Shown here one piece after another: positions 17,808 through 29,313 of a stretch of 64,000 nt of DNA. Made by a program: the position numbers and the translations under genes. Source of the stretch: Methylobacterium aerolatum (GTDB taxonomy: Bacteria > Pseudomonadota > Alphaproteobacteria > Rhizobiales > Beijerinckiaceae). The stretch covers positions 62,001 to 126,000 of the forward strand of contig NZ_BPQE01000020.1 in NCBI RefSeq assembly GCF_022179085.1. Direction: 5' to 3'. Positions within the stretch are counted from its first letter, which is position 1. Every line of letters starts with the position of its first letter. The notes under the pieces are model-generated. The model ran no database searches and was not told the origin of the DNA. It saw only the letters and a program-made list of their open reading frames with translations.

Positions 17808-18044
17808 ATGGCTGGTGGACCCATCACGACAGAAAGACCGAGCAGCCTGTCCGGGCTGACGGAACCGGAGGCCAAGGAGTTCCACGCGATCTTCCTGACG
17901 AGCTTCCTCATCTTCACGGCGATCGCCGTGGTCGCCCACATCCTCGTGTGGCTGTGGCGCCCGTGGCTTCCCGGACCGCAGGGCTACGCCTCGCTCGAAG
18001 GCGTGACCGATACGGCCCGCGCCCTTGTCTCGATGATCGGCTGA
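17808..18044 (+). CDS. pufB: LH1 antenna beta polypeptide PufB
   Basis: PufB is one of the two single-span apoproteins of the core antenna. The 78-residue chain has [29 protein letters not shown]; His44 is the expected bacteriochlorophyll ligand and His26 the second conserved histidine. GGAGG lies 10 bases before the ATG. The C-terminal tail of about 25 residues after RPW is longer than the classic beta polypeptide. Confidence 0.95.
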   Translation: MAGGPITTERPSSLSGLTEPEAKEFHAIFLTSFLIFTAIAVVAHILVWLWRPWLPGPQGYASLEGVTDTARALVSMIG

Positions 18045-18054
18045 GGAGGATCGG

Positions 18055-18243
18055 ATGCACAAGGTTTGGTTGCTGTTCGATCCGCGGCGCACGTTGGTGG
18101 CTCTGTTCACCTTCCTCTTCATCCTGGCGCTGCTGATCCACTTCATCCTGCTCTCGACCGACCGGTTCAACTGGCTGGAAGGTCCGAAGGTGAACAAGGC
18201 GGCGAACGCCATCACCCTCGCCCTGCCCGAGATGCCGGCCTGA
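18055..18243 (+). CDS. pufA: LH1 antenna alpha polypeptide PufA
   Basis: This 62-residue chain begins [18 protein letters not shown], the typical alpha N-terminus. His29 in [17 protein letters not shown] is the bacteriochlorophyll ligand. It follows pufB by 10 bases, with AGGAGG ahead of the ATG. The strong hairpin at 18254 directly follows the stop. Confidence 0.96.
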   Translation: MHKVWLLFDPRRTLVALFTFLFILALLIHFILLSTDRFNWLEGPKVNKAANAITLALPEMPA

Positions 18244-18253
18244 GGCCACGACA

Positions 18254-18288
18254 CGGAGGGGCGGAACGCCGACGCCTCCGCCCCTCCG
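18254..18288 (+). other. pufA-pufL intercistronic hairpin (mRNA stabiliser)
   Basis: A perfect 12-bp stem, CGGAGGGGCGGA (18254-18265) with TCCGCCCCTCCG (18277-18288), closes an 11-base loop right after pufA. In Rhodobacter the equivalent structure protects pufBA mRNA from 3' decay and sets the antenna-to-reaction-centre ratio. There is no U-tract, so it is not a plain terminator. Confidence 0.8.
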
Positions 18289-18415
18289 AATACCTGAGCG
18301 CAATCCGACGAGGTGGATGCCGGTCCGTCGCCGGAATGCGCGTCGAAACGAGGTCCCGGAGCCGCCGAGCCGATGTCATCGGGTCGGTTACGGCTCTGGA
18401 ACGGGAGGTCTCGCC

Positions 18416-19240
18416 ATGGCGATGCTGAGCTACGAGCGCAAATACCGGGTCCGCGGCGGCACCTTGCTCGGCGGCGACCTGTTCGATTTCTGGATCGGCC
18501 CGTTCTTCGTCGGATTCTTCGGCGTGACGGGTCTGTTCTTCACCGTGCTGGGCACGGCGCTGGTGATCTACGGCGCGGCCCTGGGGCCGACCTGGAACAT
18601 CTGGCAGATCAACATCGCCCCGCCGGACATTTCCTACGGCCTCAAGCTCGCGCCCCTGAAGGAGGGCGGGCTCTGGCAGATCATCACGATGTGCGCGCTG
18701 GGCTCGTTCAGCTCCTGGGCCCTGCGCGAGGTCGAGATCTGCCGCAAGCTCGGCATCGGCTACCATGTGCCGATCGCCTTCAGCATGGCGATCTTCGCCT
18801 ACTTCACCCTGGTGGTGATCCGCCCGTTCCTGATGGGCGCCTGGGGCTACGGCTTCCCCTACGGCATCCTCTCGCACCTCGATTGGGTGTCGAACACGGG
18901 ATACCAGTATCTCCACTTCCACTATAACCCTGCGCACATGCTGGCGGTGACGTTCTTCTTCACCACGACGCTGGCGCTGGCGATGCACGGCGGCCTGATC
19001 CTGTCCTCCACCAACCCGCCCAAGGGCGAGGTGGTGAAGACGCCCGAGCACGAGGACACCTTCTTCCGCGACACGATCGGCTACTCGATCGGCACCCTCG
19101 GGGTGCACCGGCTGGGCTGGTACCTCGCGCTCGCCGCCGGCTTCTGGAGCGCGGTCTGCATCGTGATCAGCGGTCCGTTCTGGACCCAAGGCTGGCCCGA
19201 ATGGTGGGGCTGGTGGCTCAACCTGCCCGTCTGGCGCTGA
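18416..19240 (+). CDS. pufL: Photosynthetic reaction centre L subunit PufL
   Basis: This 274-residue, five-helix membrane subunit binds the special pair and accessory pigments. It starts [15 protein letters not shown]. Cofactor histidines appear in [23 protein letters not shown] and GVHRLG; the last two are non-haem iron ligands. It ends [15 protein letters not shown] 18416 has GGGAGG 7 bases upstream, so the open frame before it is not used. It is preceded by the stabilising hairpin and followed by an unusual 145-base gap before pufM. Confidence 0.97.
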   Translation: MAMLSYERKYRVRGGTLLGGDLFDFWIGPFFVGFFGVTGLFFTVLGTALVIYGAALGPTWNIWQINIAPPDISYGLKLAPLKEGGLWQIITMCALGSFSSWALREVEICRKLGIGYHVPIAFSMAIFAYFTLVVIRPFLMGAWGYGFPYGILSHLDWVSNTGYQYLHFHYNPAHMLAVTFFFTTTLALAMHGGLILSSTNPPKGEVVKTPEHEDTFFRDTIGYSIGTLGVHRLGWYLALAAGFWSAVCIVISGPFWTQGWPEWWGWWLNLPVWR

Positions 19241-19261
19241 GCCGGCTCACGCGCCGCATTC

Positions 19262-19296
19262 CCTTCCGCCGCGCCGGCATCCACGGCGGCGGAAGG
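19262..19296 (+). other. Hairpin in the pufL-pufM gap
   Basis: CCTTCCGCCGC (19262-19272) pairs perfectly with GCGGCGGAAGG (19286-19296) around a 13-base loop. A weaker stem (ATCCCGC against GCGGG.GAT) lies at about 19306-19328. In classic puf operons pufL and pufM overlap, so a strong stem here is unexpected. It may be an mRNA processing or stabilising element. Confidence 0.6.
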
Positions 19297-19385
19297 TGCC
19301 CTGAAATCCCGCTTTCCGCGCGGGGGATGTCGCGGATGCACCGAGCCGGTCCGGGTTGACCGCACGGCCTCGAAGGGATCGGACG

Positions 19386-20366
19386 ATGGCCTACTACCAG
19401 AATTTCTTCACCCTCGTTCAGGTCCGGCCCATCGAGCCGGAAATGGGCGTGCCCGTGGCCGTCGAGGGCCGCGTCGGCAAGCCGTTCAACAGCTACTTGT
19501 TCGGCCTTCTCGGCAACAGCCAGGTGGGGCCGATCTACATCGGCTACATCGCGGCGCTCTCGATGGTCTGCGGGCTGATCGCCTTCGAGATCATCGGCCT
19601 CAACATGTGGGCGTCGGTGAACTGGAACCCCGTGCAGTTCGTGCGGCAACTGCCCTGGCTCGCCCTGGAGCCACCGCTGCCGAAATACGGCCTGCGCATC
19701 CTGCCGCCGCTGGCGGAGGGCGGCTGGTGGCTGATCGCCGGCTTCTTCCTCACCACCTCGATCCTGCTGTGGTGGGTCCACCTCTACCGGCGCGCCCGGG
19801 CGCTCGGCCTGGGGACCCACGTCCCGTGGGCCTTCGCCAGCGCCATCTGGCTCTACCTCGTGCTGGGCTTCATCCGGCCGATCATGATGGGCTCGTGGTC
19901 CGAGGCGGTGCCCTTCGGCATCTTCCCCCACCTGGATTGGACGGCGGCCTTCTCGCTGCGCTACGGCAACCTGTTCTACAACCCCTTCCACATGCTCTCG
20001 ATCACCTTCCTCTACGGGTCGGTGCTGCTCTTCGCGATGCATGGCGGCACCATCCTGGCCTGCTCCCGCTACGGCGCGGACCGCGAGATCGACCAGATCG
20101 TCGACCGCGGCACCGCCACCGAGCGCGCCGCCCTGTTCTGGCGCTGGACGATGGGCTTCAACGCCACGATGGAGTCGATCCACCGCTGGGCGTGGTGGTT
20201 CGCGGTGCTGACCACGCTGACCGGCGGCATCGGCATCCTGCTCACGGGCACCGTGGTGGACAACTGGTACCTCTGGGCGGTGAAGCACGGCGTTGCGCCG
20301 GCCTATCCCCAGGTCTACGGGCCGATCGTCGATCCGGCCCATCTCAACCCCGTCGTGAAGCCGTGA
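19386..20366 (+). CDS. pufM: Photosynthetic reaction centre M subunit PufM
   Basis: This 326-residue protein is the second pigment-binding subunit. It starts [15 protein letters not shown]. Cofactor residues appear in [14 protein letters not shown] and AMHGG, and the iron-ligand glutamate and histidine in [13 protein letters not shown]. It extends past the usual end into [15 protein letters not shown], as in species whose reaction centre carries a tetrahaem cytochrome. The ATG has a moderate AAGGGA site upstream. pufC follows after 10 bases. Confidence 0.97.
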   Translation: MAYYQNFFTLVQVRPIEPEMGVPVAVEGRVGKPFNSYLFGLLGNSQVGPIYIGYIAALSMVCGLIAFEIIGLNMWASVNWNPVQFVRQLPWLALEPPLPKYGLRILPPLAEGGWWLIAGFFLTTSILLWWVHLYRRARALGLGTHVPWAFASAIWLYLVLGFIRPIMMGSWSEAVPFGIFPHLDWTAAFSLRYGNLFYNPFHMLSITFLYGSVLLFAMHGGTILACSRYGADREIDQIVDRGTATERAALFWRWTMGFNATMESIHRWAWWFAVLTTLTGGIGILLTGTVVDNWYLWAVKHGVAPAYPQVYGPIVDPAHLNPVVKP

Positions 20367-20376
20367 GGAGGGCGCC

Positions 20377-21489
20377 ATGAAAATCGTTCTCTCTGTGGCC
20401 GGGGCCGCCCTGGCCCTCTTCCTCACCATCGCGATGTTCGGCGGCGCGGGCTGGACCCACCCGCCCATGGCGAACAAGCAGACCGGCTTCCGCGGCACCG
20501 GCATGGACCTCATCCGGACCAAGGCCGGCAACGAGGAACTCGCCGCAGCCAACCGTGCCCCGGCGCCGGCGGACCCCGCCGACGCCTCCGGCGACAAGGC
20601 CTCCGCCGTCTACGAGAACGTCCAGGTCCTGGGCGACCTCTCGGCGGAGCAGTTCAACCGCGTGATGGTGTCGATCACCGAGTGGGTGGCGCCGCAGCAG
20701 GGCTGCACCTACTGCCACAGCACCGAGAACATGGCCTCCGACGAGCTGTACCAGAAGCGCGTCGCCCGCCGCATGTTCCAGATGACCCAGCACATCAACT
20801 CGGCCTGGAAGGAGAACCACGTCCACGAGGCCGGGGTGACCTGCTACACCTGCCACCGGGGGAATCCCGTGCCGGCCAACATCTGGTTCGACACGCCCCC
20901 GCCCTCGGCTGCCTCCAAGTTCATCCCGCGCAACAACGGCCAGAACCTCGCCTCGGCCAATGTCGGGCTGACCTCGCTGCCCTATGCCGTCTTCGACGAG
21001 TACTACGCGAAGAAGGACGTGCCGGAATCCTACGTGCGGGTGAACGCGACGACGGCCCTGCCGGAGTCGAAGAGCAAGCCGATCCAGGATGCGGAGCGCA
21101 CCTTCGCGATCATGATCACCATGTCCCAGGCGCTGGGGGTGAACTGCACCTTCTGCCACAACACCCGCTCGGTGGCGCAGTGGGACACCAGCACCCCGAA
21201 CCGCGTCCAGGCGTGGCACGGCGTGCATTTGGTGCGCGATCTGAACCAGGACTACATGTACCCGCTGACCACCACCTTCCCGGCGGCCCGCCTCGGCCCG
21301 ACGGGGGACGTGGCCAAGATCAGCTGCGCCACCTGCCACAACGGCGCCAACAAGCCGCTCAACGGTGCCAAGGTGATCGAGCCCTATCCGGAGCTCGCCA
21401 AGCCCACGACGCAGGTGAGCCTGCCCACCGGCGAGGCCAAGGATCCGATCCCCGGCACCACCACCCCGGCGGTCAAGGCCCCGATGTAA
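20377..21489 (+). CDS. pufC: Reaction-centre tetrahaem cytochrome c subunit PufC
   Basis: PufC passes electrons from soluble donors to the photo-oxidised special pair on the periplasmic side. The 370-residue protein has four CxxCH haem sites (CTYCH, CYTCH, CTFCH, CATCH) with their upstream methionine or histidine helices. The N-terminus MKIVLSVAGAALALFLTIAMFGG is a hydrophobic signal/anchor without a lipobox cysteine, so it is probably held by an uncleaved helix rather than lipid. AGGAGGG precedes the ATG, and a terminator follows at 21496. Confidence 0.96.
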   Translation: MKIVLSVAGAALALFLTIAMFGGAGWTHPPMANKQTGFRGTGMDLIRTKAGNEELAAANRAPAPADPADASGDKASAVYENVQVLGDLSAEQFNRVMVSITEWVAPQQGCTYCHSTENMASDELYQKRVARRMFQMTQHINSAWKENHVHEAGVTCYTCHRGNPVPANIWFDTPPPSAASKFIPRNNGQNLASANVGLTSLPYAVFDEYYAKKDVPESYVRVNATTALPESKSKPIQDAERTFAIMITMSQALGVNCTFCHNTRSVAQWDTSTPNRVQAWHGVHLVRDLNQDYMYPLTTTFPAARLGPTGDVAKISCATCHNGANKPLNGAKVIEPYPELAKPTTQVSLPTGEAKDPIPGTTTPAVKAPM

Positions 21490-21495
21490 GCGAGG

Positions 21496-21526
21496 GGGCC
21501 GCTCTCCGAGAGGGGAGCGGCCCTTT
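21496..21526 (+). terminator. Intrinsic terminator of the puf operon
   Basis: GGGCCGCTCTCC (21496-21507) pairs with GGGGAGCGGCCC (21512-21523), with one G-U pair and a 4-base loop, followed by TTT. It lies 6 bases past the pufC stop. Confidence 0.8.
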
Positions 21527-21590
21527 CCGTTCGTCGCCCGCTAGGACGGTCGGAGCGTCTTCGGTTCGATCCGGGCCGCCTGCTTGCCGG

Positions 21591-21677
21591 TCTTTGCGGG
21601 CGACGCGAGACAATCCAGGGATCCGCCACGTTCGGCGATGTCCCGCTTCCCTGGATCGGTTCGCTGACGCTCCCGAG
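21591..21677. repeat. Dispersed palindromic repeat, copy 1 (degenerate)
   Basis: The element has the outline TCTTTGCG...CAATCCAGG...CCCTGGAT...TTCGCTGACGCTC. The arms are imperfect. Four further copies occur at 25399, 29217, 54138 and 56602. The rest of the 343-base pufC-DUF3096 gap (21490-21832) shows nothing beyond this and the puf terminator. Confidence 0.6.
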
Positions 21678-21832
21678 GACGGGGGCGGCGTTTGATCCAC
21701 GTTTCGCTGAAAACGGTTTAGGATGCGACGCCCCGTCCGGGTTGCGCTTTTCGGCGATGCCGCGGCCCCGTCCCGCGTCGCCCTCGTCGAGAGCGGCTCC
21801 CGCGACGTTCGGACCTGGCTGGAGACCAATCC

Positions 21833-21985
21833 ATGACGATCACGATCTCGAATTTGCAACCGGTCATCGCGATCGTCGCCGGTATTCTCATCCTCGTGGC
21901 GCCGAGGCTCCTGAACTATATCGTCGCGATCTACCTGATCGCGGTCGGCGTGATCGGTCTGGGCCTGTTCCGCGGCCTGTCTTGA
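21833..21985 (+). CDS. Small DUF3096-like membrane protein
   Basis: A 50-residue frame reads MTITISNLQPVIAIVAGILI and continues with LVAPRLLNYIVAIYLIAVGVIGL. Two hydrophobic segments flanking PRLLNYIVAIYLI match the DUF3096 pattern of tiny inner-membrane proteins of unknown function. It stands alone between the puf terminator and ppdK. The ATG at 21833 follows GGAGACC. Confidence 0.75.
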   Translation: MTITISNLQPVIAIVAGILILVAPRLLNYIVAIYLIAVGVIGLGLFRGLS

Positions 21986-22176
21986 CGGCGACGTCTCCCG
22001 CCCTTCCTGAGACATCACGCCGTTCATCATTTGTCGGAAAGCATGCATCCGCCGCCGATCGTCAGTGAATGGAACGGCCCCCGGCCCATCGTTCATCTTG
22101 CGTTGCGGTACAGGATGGTTCACCCCGCCGGGAAGGGGTCACTCGACCCGGCTGCAGGCGACGAAACGGAATCGAG

Positions 22177-24864
<2,688 letters not shown>

Positions 24865-24893
24865 GTCCTCGCACCGGGACCGACCGTTCCGGG

Positions 24894-24923
24894 AACCCCG
24901 GGGGGCTCATCCCCCGGGGTTTT
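24894..24923 (+). terminator. Intrinsic terminator of ppdK
   Basis: AACCCCGGGGG (from 24894) pairs with CCCCCGGGGTT around GCTCAT and runs into TTTT by 24923. It lies 30 bases after the stop. Confidence 0.9.
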
Positions 24924-25101
24924 CCTATGCGGATCCTCCCGGAAATGTTGGATCAACCGTGGATCGCGAAAATCCGTGGATCGCCCGCAGGCCGGTCTTG
25001 AACCTCTGCCGTTTCCACACGTTGCATGATAGCGAAGGCCTGCAACCTCCGCCCTTGGCCGGATCGTCCTGCCATCGTGGCCGCCGGTGATTCAACCTCC
25101 C

Positions 25102-25344
25102 ATGAGCGACCGCACCTCTTCCCCCCTCGTCCTGTCCGACGCGCTCGTTCCCCGGGCCGCCGTCCGGGCATGGCTGGCTGTGAGCGGCGGAATGGGCGCA
25201 CTGGCCACGGGCCTGATGCTGATGCTGTCGGTCGCCGCCAATAGCGGCGGCGAGGCGGAGCGCATCACCGAGACGCAGGATGATGCCTACCTCACGACCC
25301 TCGTCTCCGCGCTTGCGGTCAATTTCGCCAAGCCGCTCCGGTAG
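25102..25344 (+). CDS. Small single-span membrane protein, unidentified
   Basis: An 80-residue frame has one clear hydrophobic segment (VRAWLAVSGGMGALATGLMLMLSVAA, about 24-49), then an acidic linker GGEAERITETQDDAYL and a short hydrophobic end. ATG 25102 is preferred to the GTG at 25087; neither has a good ribosome site. I recognise no family. It lies between the ppdK terminator and a repeat. Composition looks coding, but confidence is moderate. Confidence 0.45.
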   Translation: MSDRTSSPLVLSDALVPRAAVRAWLAVSGGMGALATGLMLMLSVAANSGGEAERITETQDDAYLTTLVSALAVNFAKPLR

Positions 25345-25398
25345 GCAGGCCGTTACGACAGGGCCGGGCCTCGGTCCCACCGCCGTTCCCGACACTCC

Positions 25399-25495
25399 GT
25401 CGTCGTTGCAAAGAGCGCGAAGCGTTCCAGGGGATCGCTACGCCCTGAGACCTCATGCAGACCCGGATTGCTTCGCTCTCGCCCGCCATGACGAT
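25399..25495. repeat. Dispersed palindromic repeat, copy 2
   Basis: CGTCGTTGCAAAGAGCGCGAAGC on the left mirrors CGGATTGCTTCGCTCTCGCC with CATGACGA on the right. It lies in the gap 3' of the P450 gene and 3' of the small gene at 25102, that is, between convergent genes. Confidence 0.6.
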
Positions 25496-25515
25496 GCGGG
25501 CCGCGATCGCTGCGC

Positions 25516-26769
25516 CTACGCCATGCCGTCGATCGCCACGATCAGATGCTTCGGCCCCCGCAGGGCCGAGCCGTCCCGGTAGGGCGGCGGATCCTGCACG
25601 AGGCGCGGGGCCTTGAGGCGCCGGGTCAGCGCGGTGAGGGCGGATTCGGCCTCGAAGCGGGCGAGGGGCGCCCCGACGCAGTAGTGCAGCGAGCCGCCGA
25701 ACCCGAGATGGCGCGTGCCGGCGCGGTCGGGGTCGAACCGGTCCGGGTCCTGGAAGACCGTGGCGTCGCGGTTGCCGGCCGCCAGGAGGAGCAGAACCTC
25801 GGCGCCCTCGGGGATGGTGACGCCCGCGATGTCGATGGGGCTGAGGGCCTTGCGCAGGCGGAACTGCACGGGCGGCTCGTAGCGCAGCAATTCCTCGATG
25901 ACGCGCGGCGCACGGCCCGGATCGGCCTTCAGCTTCTCAAATTCGTCGGGGTATCGCAGCAGCGTCAGCAGCCCGTTGGTGATGAGGTTCACCGTCGTTT
26001 CGTGGCCCGCCACCAGCATCAGCACCGAGGTGGCGATGAGGTCGTAATCGCCCATCTTCACGCCGTCGGGGGTCGTCTCGTTGGCCAGCCCCGACAGCAT
26101 GTCGTCCTGCGGATGCTTGCGCTTCTCCTTGATGAGGTCGCCCATGTAGGCGCCGATGGCATCGAAGGTGCGGCTGTTCTTGGCGCGGGTCTCCTCGTCG
26201 GTGAGGCTGTCGGGTTCCAGCGCCGTGGCGAGCTGCGTCGCCCATTCGTGGAACTGGGGCTCGTCCTCGCGGGGAATGCCGAACAGCTCGCAGATCACCG
26301 TGACGGGCAGCGGATAGGCGAGGTCGTCCACGGCGTCGAAGCGGCGGGCGTCGCGCTTGGCGTCGAGCAACTCGTCCACCAGCCTGTCCGAGCGGGCGCG
26401 CATTCCCTGCACGCGCTCGCGGGTGAATTGGTGCATCACCGCCTTGCGCAGCGCGTCGTGGTCCGGCGGATCGCGGAAGATGAAGGGGCGATGGTGATCG
26501 ACGATCCGGTCCTTGATCGGCTTGATCAGGAAGTCCGTGATCGGGTTGCCCGTCCTCGGACGGTCGGCGGGGGGCAGGGTCTCGGAGCTGATGCGCGGAT
26601 CGCCGAGCAGGCTCGACACCGCCCCGTGGCTGGAGGCGACCCAGACGCCGTCCTCCGTGCCGTCCTCCTGCCAGGAGACCGGGTTCTGCCGCAGGCGTGC
26701 GTAGAGCGGATAGGGATCGGGCCGGTTGGCGGGATCCTTGATCTGGGTCAGCAGCGTGGTGTCGGCCAT
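25516..26769 (-). CDS. Cytochrome P450
   Basis: This 417-residue soluble bacterial P450 has the I-helix oxygen-activation motif AGHETT near 250, the K-helix glutamate/arginine pair in EELLRYEPPVQFRLR near 283, and the haem loop FGGSLHYCVGAPLAR with the axial cysteine near 364. It has no membrane anchor. It is the last gene of a three-gene operon with its own reductase and ferredoxin. By eye the sequence fits the CYP107-like broad group; the substrate cannot be told from sequence. Confidence 0.95.
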   Translation of the reverse strand: MADTTLLTQIKDPANRPDPYPLYARLRQNPVSWQEDGTEDGVWVASSHGAVSSLLGDPRISSETLPPADRPRTGNPITDFLIKPIKDRIVDHHRPFIFRDPPDHDALRKAVMHQFTRERVQGMRARSDRLVDELLDAKRDARRFDAVDDLAYPLPVTVICELFGIPREDEPQFHEWATQLATALEPDSLTDEETRAKNSRTFDAIGAYMGDLIKEKRKHPQDDMLSGLANETTPDGVKMGDYDLIATSVLMLVAGHETTVNLITNGLLTLLRYPDEFEKLKADPGRAPRVIEELLRYEPPVQFRLRKALSPIDIAGVTIPEGAEVLLLLAAGNRDATVFQDPDRFDPDRAGTRHLGFGGSLHYCVGAPLARFEAESALTALTRRLKAPRLVQDPPPYRDGSALRGPKHLIVAIDGMA

Positions 26770-26824
26770 GGCGGCGGGGCTCCGTTCGCCTGTGAGACAA
26801 GGGTCCGCGAAGGGGAAGGTCGGC

Positions 26825-28105
26825 TCAGGCGAAGCCCGGATCCCGGATGTCGAGGGATTTGCGAGGACGGTCGAGGGCGGGAGCGTCGGGCGGGAAGGGC
26901 GCGGCGGTCTCGATGAGCCGGGAATAGGCCGGGAGCCATCGGGCGCTGTCCACGGCGACGGCGGCGATGCACCGTCCCGCCCGTCCGTACACGGCGACGA
27001 AGCGGCGCTCCTTCGGATCGCCGTGGACGATGGCGACCGCGTCCGCCCCCTCGGTGAGGCCCACGGACTTCACCACCATGTCGCCCTGCGTGGACCAGAA
27101 GTTCGGCACCGCCGCATAGGGCAGCCCGCGATCCTCCCCGGCGAGGAGGCGGCCCACATGCTCGGCCTGCGCCACCGCGTGGCCCCAATGCTCCAGGGCG
27201 ACGCGCCGGCCGCCGTAGAGCGGGTGCGGGAAGCGCGCGACGTCGCCGGCCGCCGCGATGAACGGGTCGGGACGGCCGCGTCCGTCGATGACGAACCCGT
27301 GCTCGTCGCAATCGACCCCGCCCGCGTCGGCGGACAGCCCCGAGCCTTCGAGCCACTCGGTGTTGCGCACCGCGCCGAGCGCGACGACGGCGATGTCCGC
27401 CGCGATTCGCGTGCCGTCCTTGAGGAGCACGCCCGAGAACCGGCCGTCCGAGGCTTCCAGCCGGTCGGCCTCGCAGTTCATCCGGAGGTCGACGCCCCGG
27501 CTCCGGTGGACCTCGCCGATCGGGTCTCCCACCGTCCGGCCGATGACCCGCGAGAGGGGCGACGGGCTCGGGTCGATCAGGCTCACGGGCAGGCCGAGGT
27601 CGCGGCATACGGCGGCCACTTCGCAGCCGATGAATCCCGCCCCGATCACCGCCACGTGCCGCGGTCCCGCCGCGAGGGCGGTCCGCAGGGCGGCGGCGTC
27701 GTCGCGCCCCCGGATGGAGAAGACGCCGGGGAGCCGCCCCTCGTCGTCGTGGACCCATGGGCGCGCCCGGGTGCCGCTGGCGATCAGCAGGGCGTCGTAG
27801 GACAGGGTGCCGCCGTCCGCGAGGCGGACGATCCTCCGATCCCGGTCGAGCCCCGTGGCGGCCACACCGAGGCGCCACGCGACGCCGTCGCCCAGGCTCG
27901 ACGGCAGTTGCGTGACATCGGCCGGAAGGTGGCCGGTCAGGACATGCTTCGACAGGGGCGGCCGGTCATAGGGGCGGTACGGCTCGTCGCCGAGGATGGT
28001 CAGGGGGCCATCGAACCCCGCCGCGCGCATCGCCTCGGCTCCGCGCAGGCCGGCGAGTCCCGCTCCGACGACGACGGCGTGCCCTTGGAGGGGTGTCGTC
28101 GGCAT
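26825..28105 (-). CDS. FAD-dependent NAD(P)H:ferredoxin reductase of a P450 system
   Basis: This 426-residue putidaredoxin/palustrisredoxin-reductase-like flavoprotein has the FAD motif GAGLAGLRGAEAMR near 11-24, PPLSKHVLTG, the NAD(P) motif GAGFIGCEVAAVC near 150, and AAGDVARFPHP near 276. It would move electrons from NAD(P)H to the ferredoxin encoded one base upstream (TGA-G-ATG). The P450 follows after 55 bases. Confidence 0.92.
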   Translation of the reverse strand: MPTTPLQGHAVVVGAGLAGLRGAEAMRAAGFDGPLTILGDEPYRPYDRPPLSKHVLTGHLPADVTQLPSSLGDGVAWRLGVAATGLDRDRRIVRLADGGTLSYDALLIASGTRARPWVHDDEGRLPGVFSIRGRDDAAALRTALAAGPRHVAVIGAGFIGCEVAAVCRDLGLPVSLIDPSPSPLSRVIGRTVGDPIGEVHRSRGVDLRMNCEADRLEASDGRFSGVLLKDGTRIAADIAVVALGAVRNTEWLEGSGLSADAGGVDCDEHGFVIDGRGRPDPFIAAAGDVARFPHPLYGGRRVALEHWGHAVAQAEHVGRLLAGEDRGLPYAAVPNFWSTQGDMVVKSVGLTEGADAVAIVHGDPKERRFVAVYGRAGRCIAAVAVDSARWLPAYSRLIETAAPFPPDAPALDRPRKSLDIRDPGFA

Positions 28106-28106
28106 C

Positions 28107-28340
28107 TCAAAGGCCCGGATCTTCGACCCGGATCGCCTGGACCGGGCAGGAAATACGGGCTCGCTCAATGTCGGCACGGGCCTCGGCGGAGGGCGCGGGG
28201 TCGTAGAACAGGGCCTCCCGTCCGTCGATGCGAAAATGCCTCGGCGCGGCGTAGCAGCATTGCGCGTAGGCTTGGCACAGATTCAGGTCGACATTGACCC
28301 TGAGCGGGTTGGTCACGGGACGTGTTGCGGGATCGGGCAT
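28107..28340 (-). CDS. Single-cluster ferredoxin partner of the P450
   Basis: This 77-residue ferredoxin has cysteines in LCQAYAQCCY (about 22, 28, 29) and SCPVQAI (about 65). The middle position of the usual CxxCxxC is Tyr, the CxxXxxC...CP pattern of P450-associated [3Fe-4S] or variant [4Fe-4S] ferredoxins. ATG 28340 gives a compact protein of normal size. It is first in the operon; the promoter should lie in 28341-28623, shared with the divergent gene at 28624. Confidence 0.88.
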   Translation of the reverse strand: MPDPATRPVTNPLRVNVDLNLCQAYAQCCYAAPRHFRIDGREALFYDPAPSAEARADIERARISCPVQAIRVEDPGL

Positions 28341-28623
28341 GGCCTGCCAACCGGGGCGCGGCGTCTCGGTTCCGCCCTCCGCTGTTGCGGCGCGCAAAGG
28401 CCGCGACGTGATGTGTTTCCAAGCACGCTCCCGGCGATCAGCCTCCCGCCTTTGATCTTTATTCGAGCATGGCAGGATTGATCGATCCGGCCAAAACATC
28501 GGTGCATCGTGCGAGACATAGTTTGTCGGACTGAAATCACGGATAGGTCGAATCCTGTGGCCGTCGTATAAGCTGTATCCACCATCGGGACGCCCGCCCC
28601 TGACGCGCTTTGGGAGGTTCACC

Positions 28624-29181
28624 ATGCCGACCGCAATGCGAAGCAGCCTGATCGCCGCCGGTCTCTGCGCGGGGCTCGGCGCGGCCATGGCCGCCGGGGA
28701 GCAGGGGCCCGGCAAGCCCTCCACCTGGTCTGATCCGCCTGCCCGCTCGACGGAGGCGCCCAAGCCCCCCGAGGCGGCCGGCAAGCCGGCGCTTCCGGCC
28801 GCCGCCTCGGCGGCGCAGCAGAAGCAGGGCGAGCGACACGCCGCGAAGGCGGCGACCCGCCGCGAACGGCTCGCCGCGTCCCGCGCCGAGCGGCGAGCGG
28901 CGCAGCTGGCCGAGAAGGAGCATCGCCCGCGCCCGGTCACGGCCTCCCGCCGCGCCGCGCCCGTGGTGTCCGTCAAGCCGGGCGGCCCGCCCGTCGTCTA
29001 CCGCACCTATCCGGCCTACAGTGCCGCCACCGTTCCCCCGGACGAGGAGGACGAGCGCTTCGACCGCCTGAGCACGGCGGTGCCATCGGGCTATCTCGTC
29101 ATGCGCCGCCGGACGATCGAGTATCCCGACGGCCGCACCATCCGCATCTATCGCCCGGCCGAGGACGGCTTCGCCGACTAA
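28624..29181 (+). CDS. Secreted protein of unknown function
   Basis: This 185-residue protein has a signal peptide (SSLIAAGLCAGLGAAMAAG, about 6-25), then a low-complexity Ala/Arg/Lys/Glu-rich stretch to about 115. A compact C-terminal part follows, containing VYRTYPAYSAATVPPDEEDERFDRL and a tyrosine/arginine-rich beta-like end. GGGAGG lies 6 bases before the ATG. I recognise no domain. The basic middle could bind DNA, RNA or envelope polymers, but this is only inferred from charge. Confidence 0.7.
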   Translation: MPTAMRSSLIAAGLCAGLGAAMAAGEQGPGKPSTWSDPPARSTEAPKPPEAAGKPALPAAASAAQQKQGERHAAKAATRRERLAASRAERRAAQLAEKEHRPRPVTASRRAAPVVSVKPGGPPVVYRTYPAYSAATVPPDEEDERFDRLSTAVPSGYLVMRRRTIEYPDGRTIRIYRPAEDGFAD

Positions 29182-29216
29182 AGCGTTTCCGGGGAAACCC
29201 GGATCATACGCCGGTG

Positions 29217-29313
29217 CCGTCTTTGCGAGCGTCAGCGAAGCAATCCAGGGCGGCGGGACGTGACCGGACGTGGTGGATCCCTGGATTGCTGCGCTTCGCT
29301 CGCAAAGACGGTC
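29217..29313. repeat. Dispersed palindromic repeat, copy 3 (best preserved)
   Basis: The arms GTCTTTGCGAGCG and CGCTCGCAAAGAC are perfect inverted repeats, and the inner AGCAATCCAGG mirrors CCTGGATTGCT. The whole could form a stem of about 40 bp with a central loop around GGCGGGACGTGACC. It is the best copy for defining the consensus. Confidence 0.75.

Noticed and set aside
17437-21489. pufX gene in the puf operon
   Set aside because: After pufM comes pufC with four haem motifs; no single-span PufX-like frame is present.
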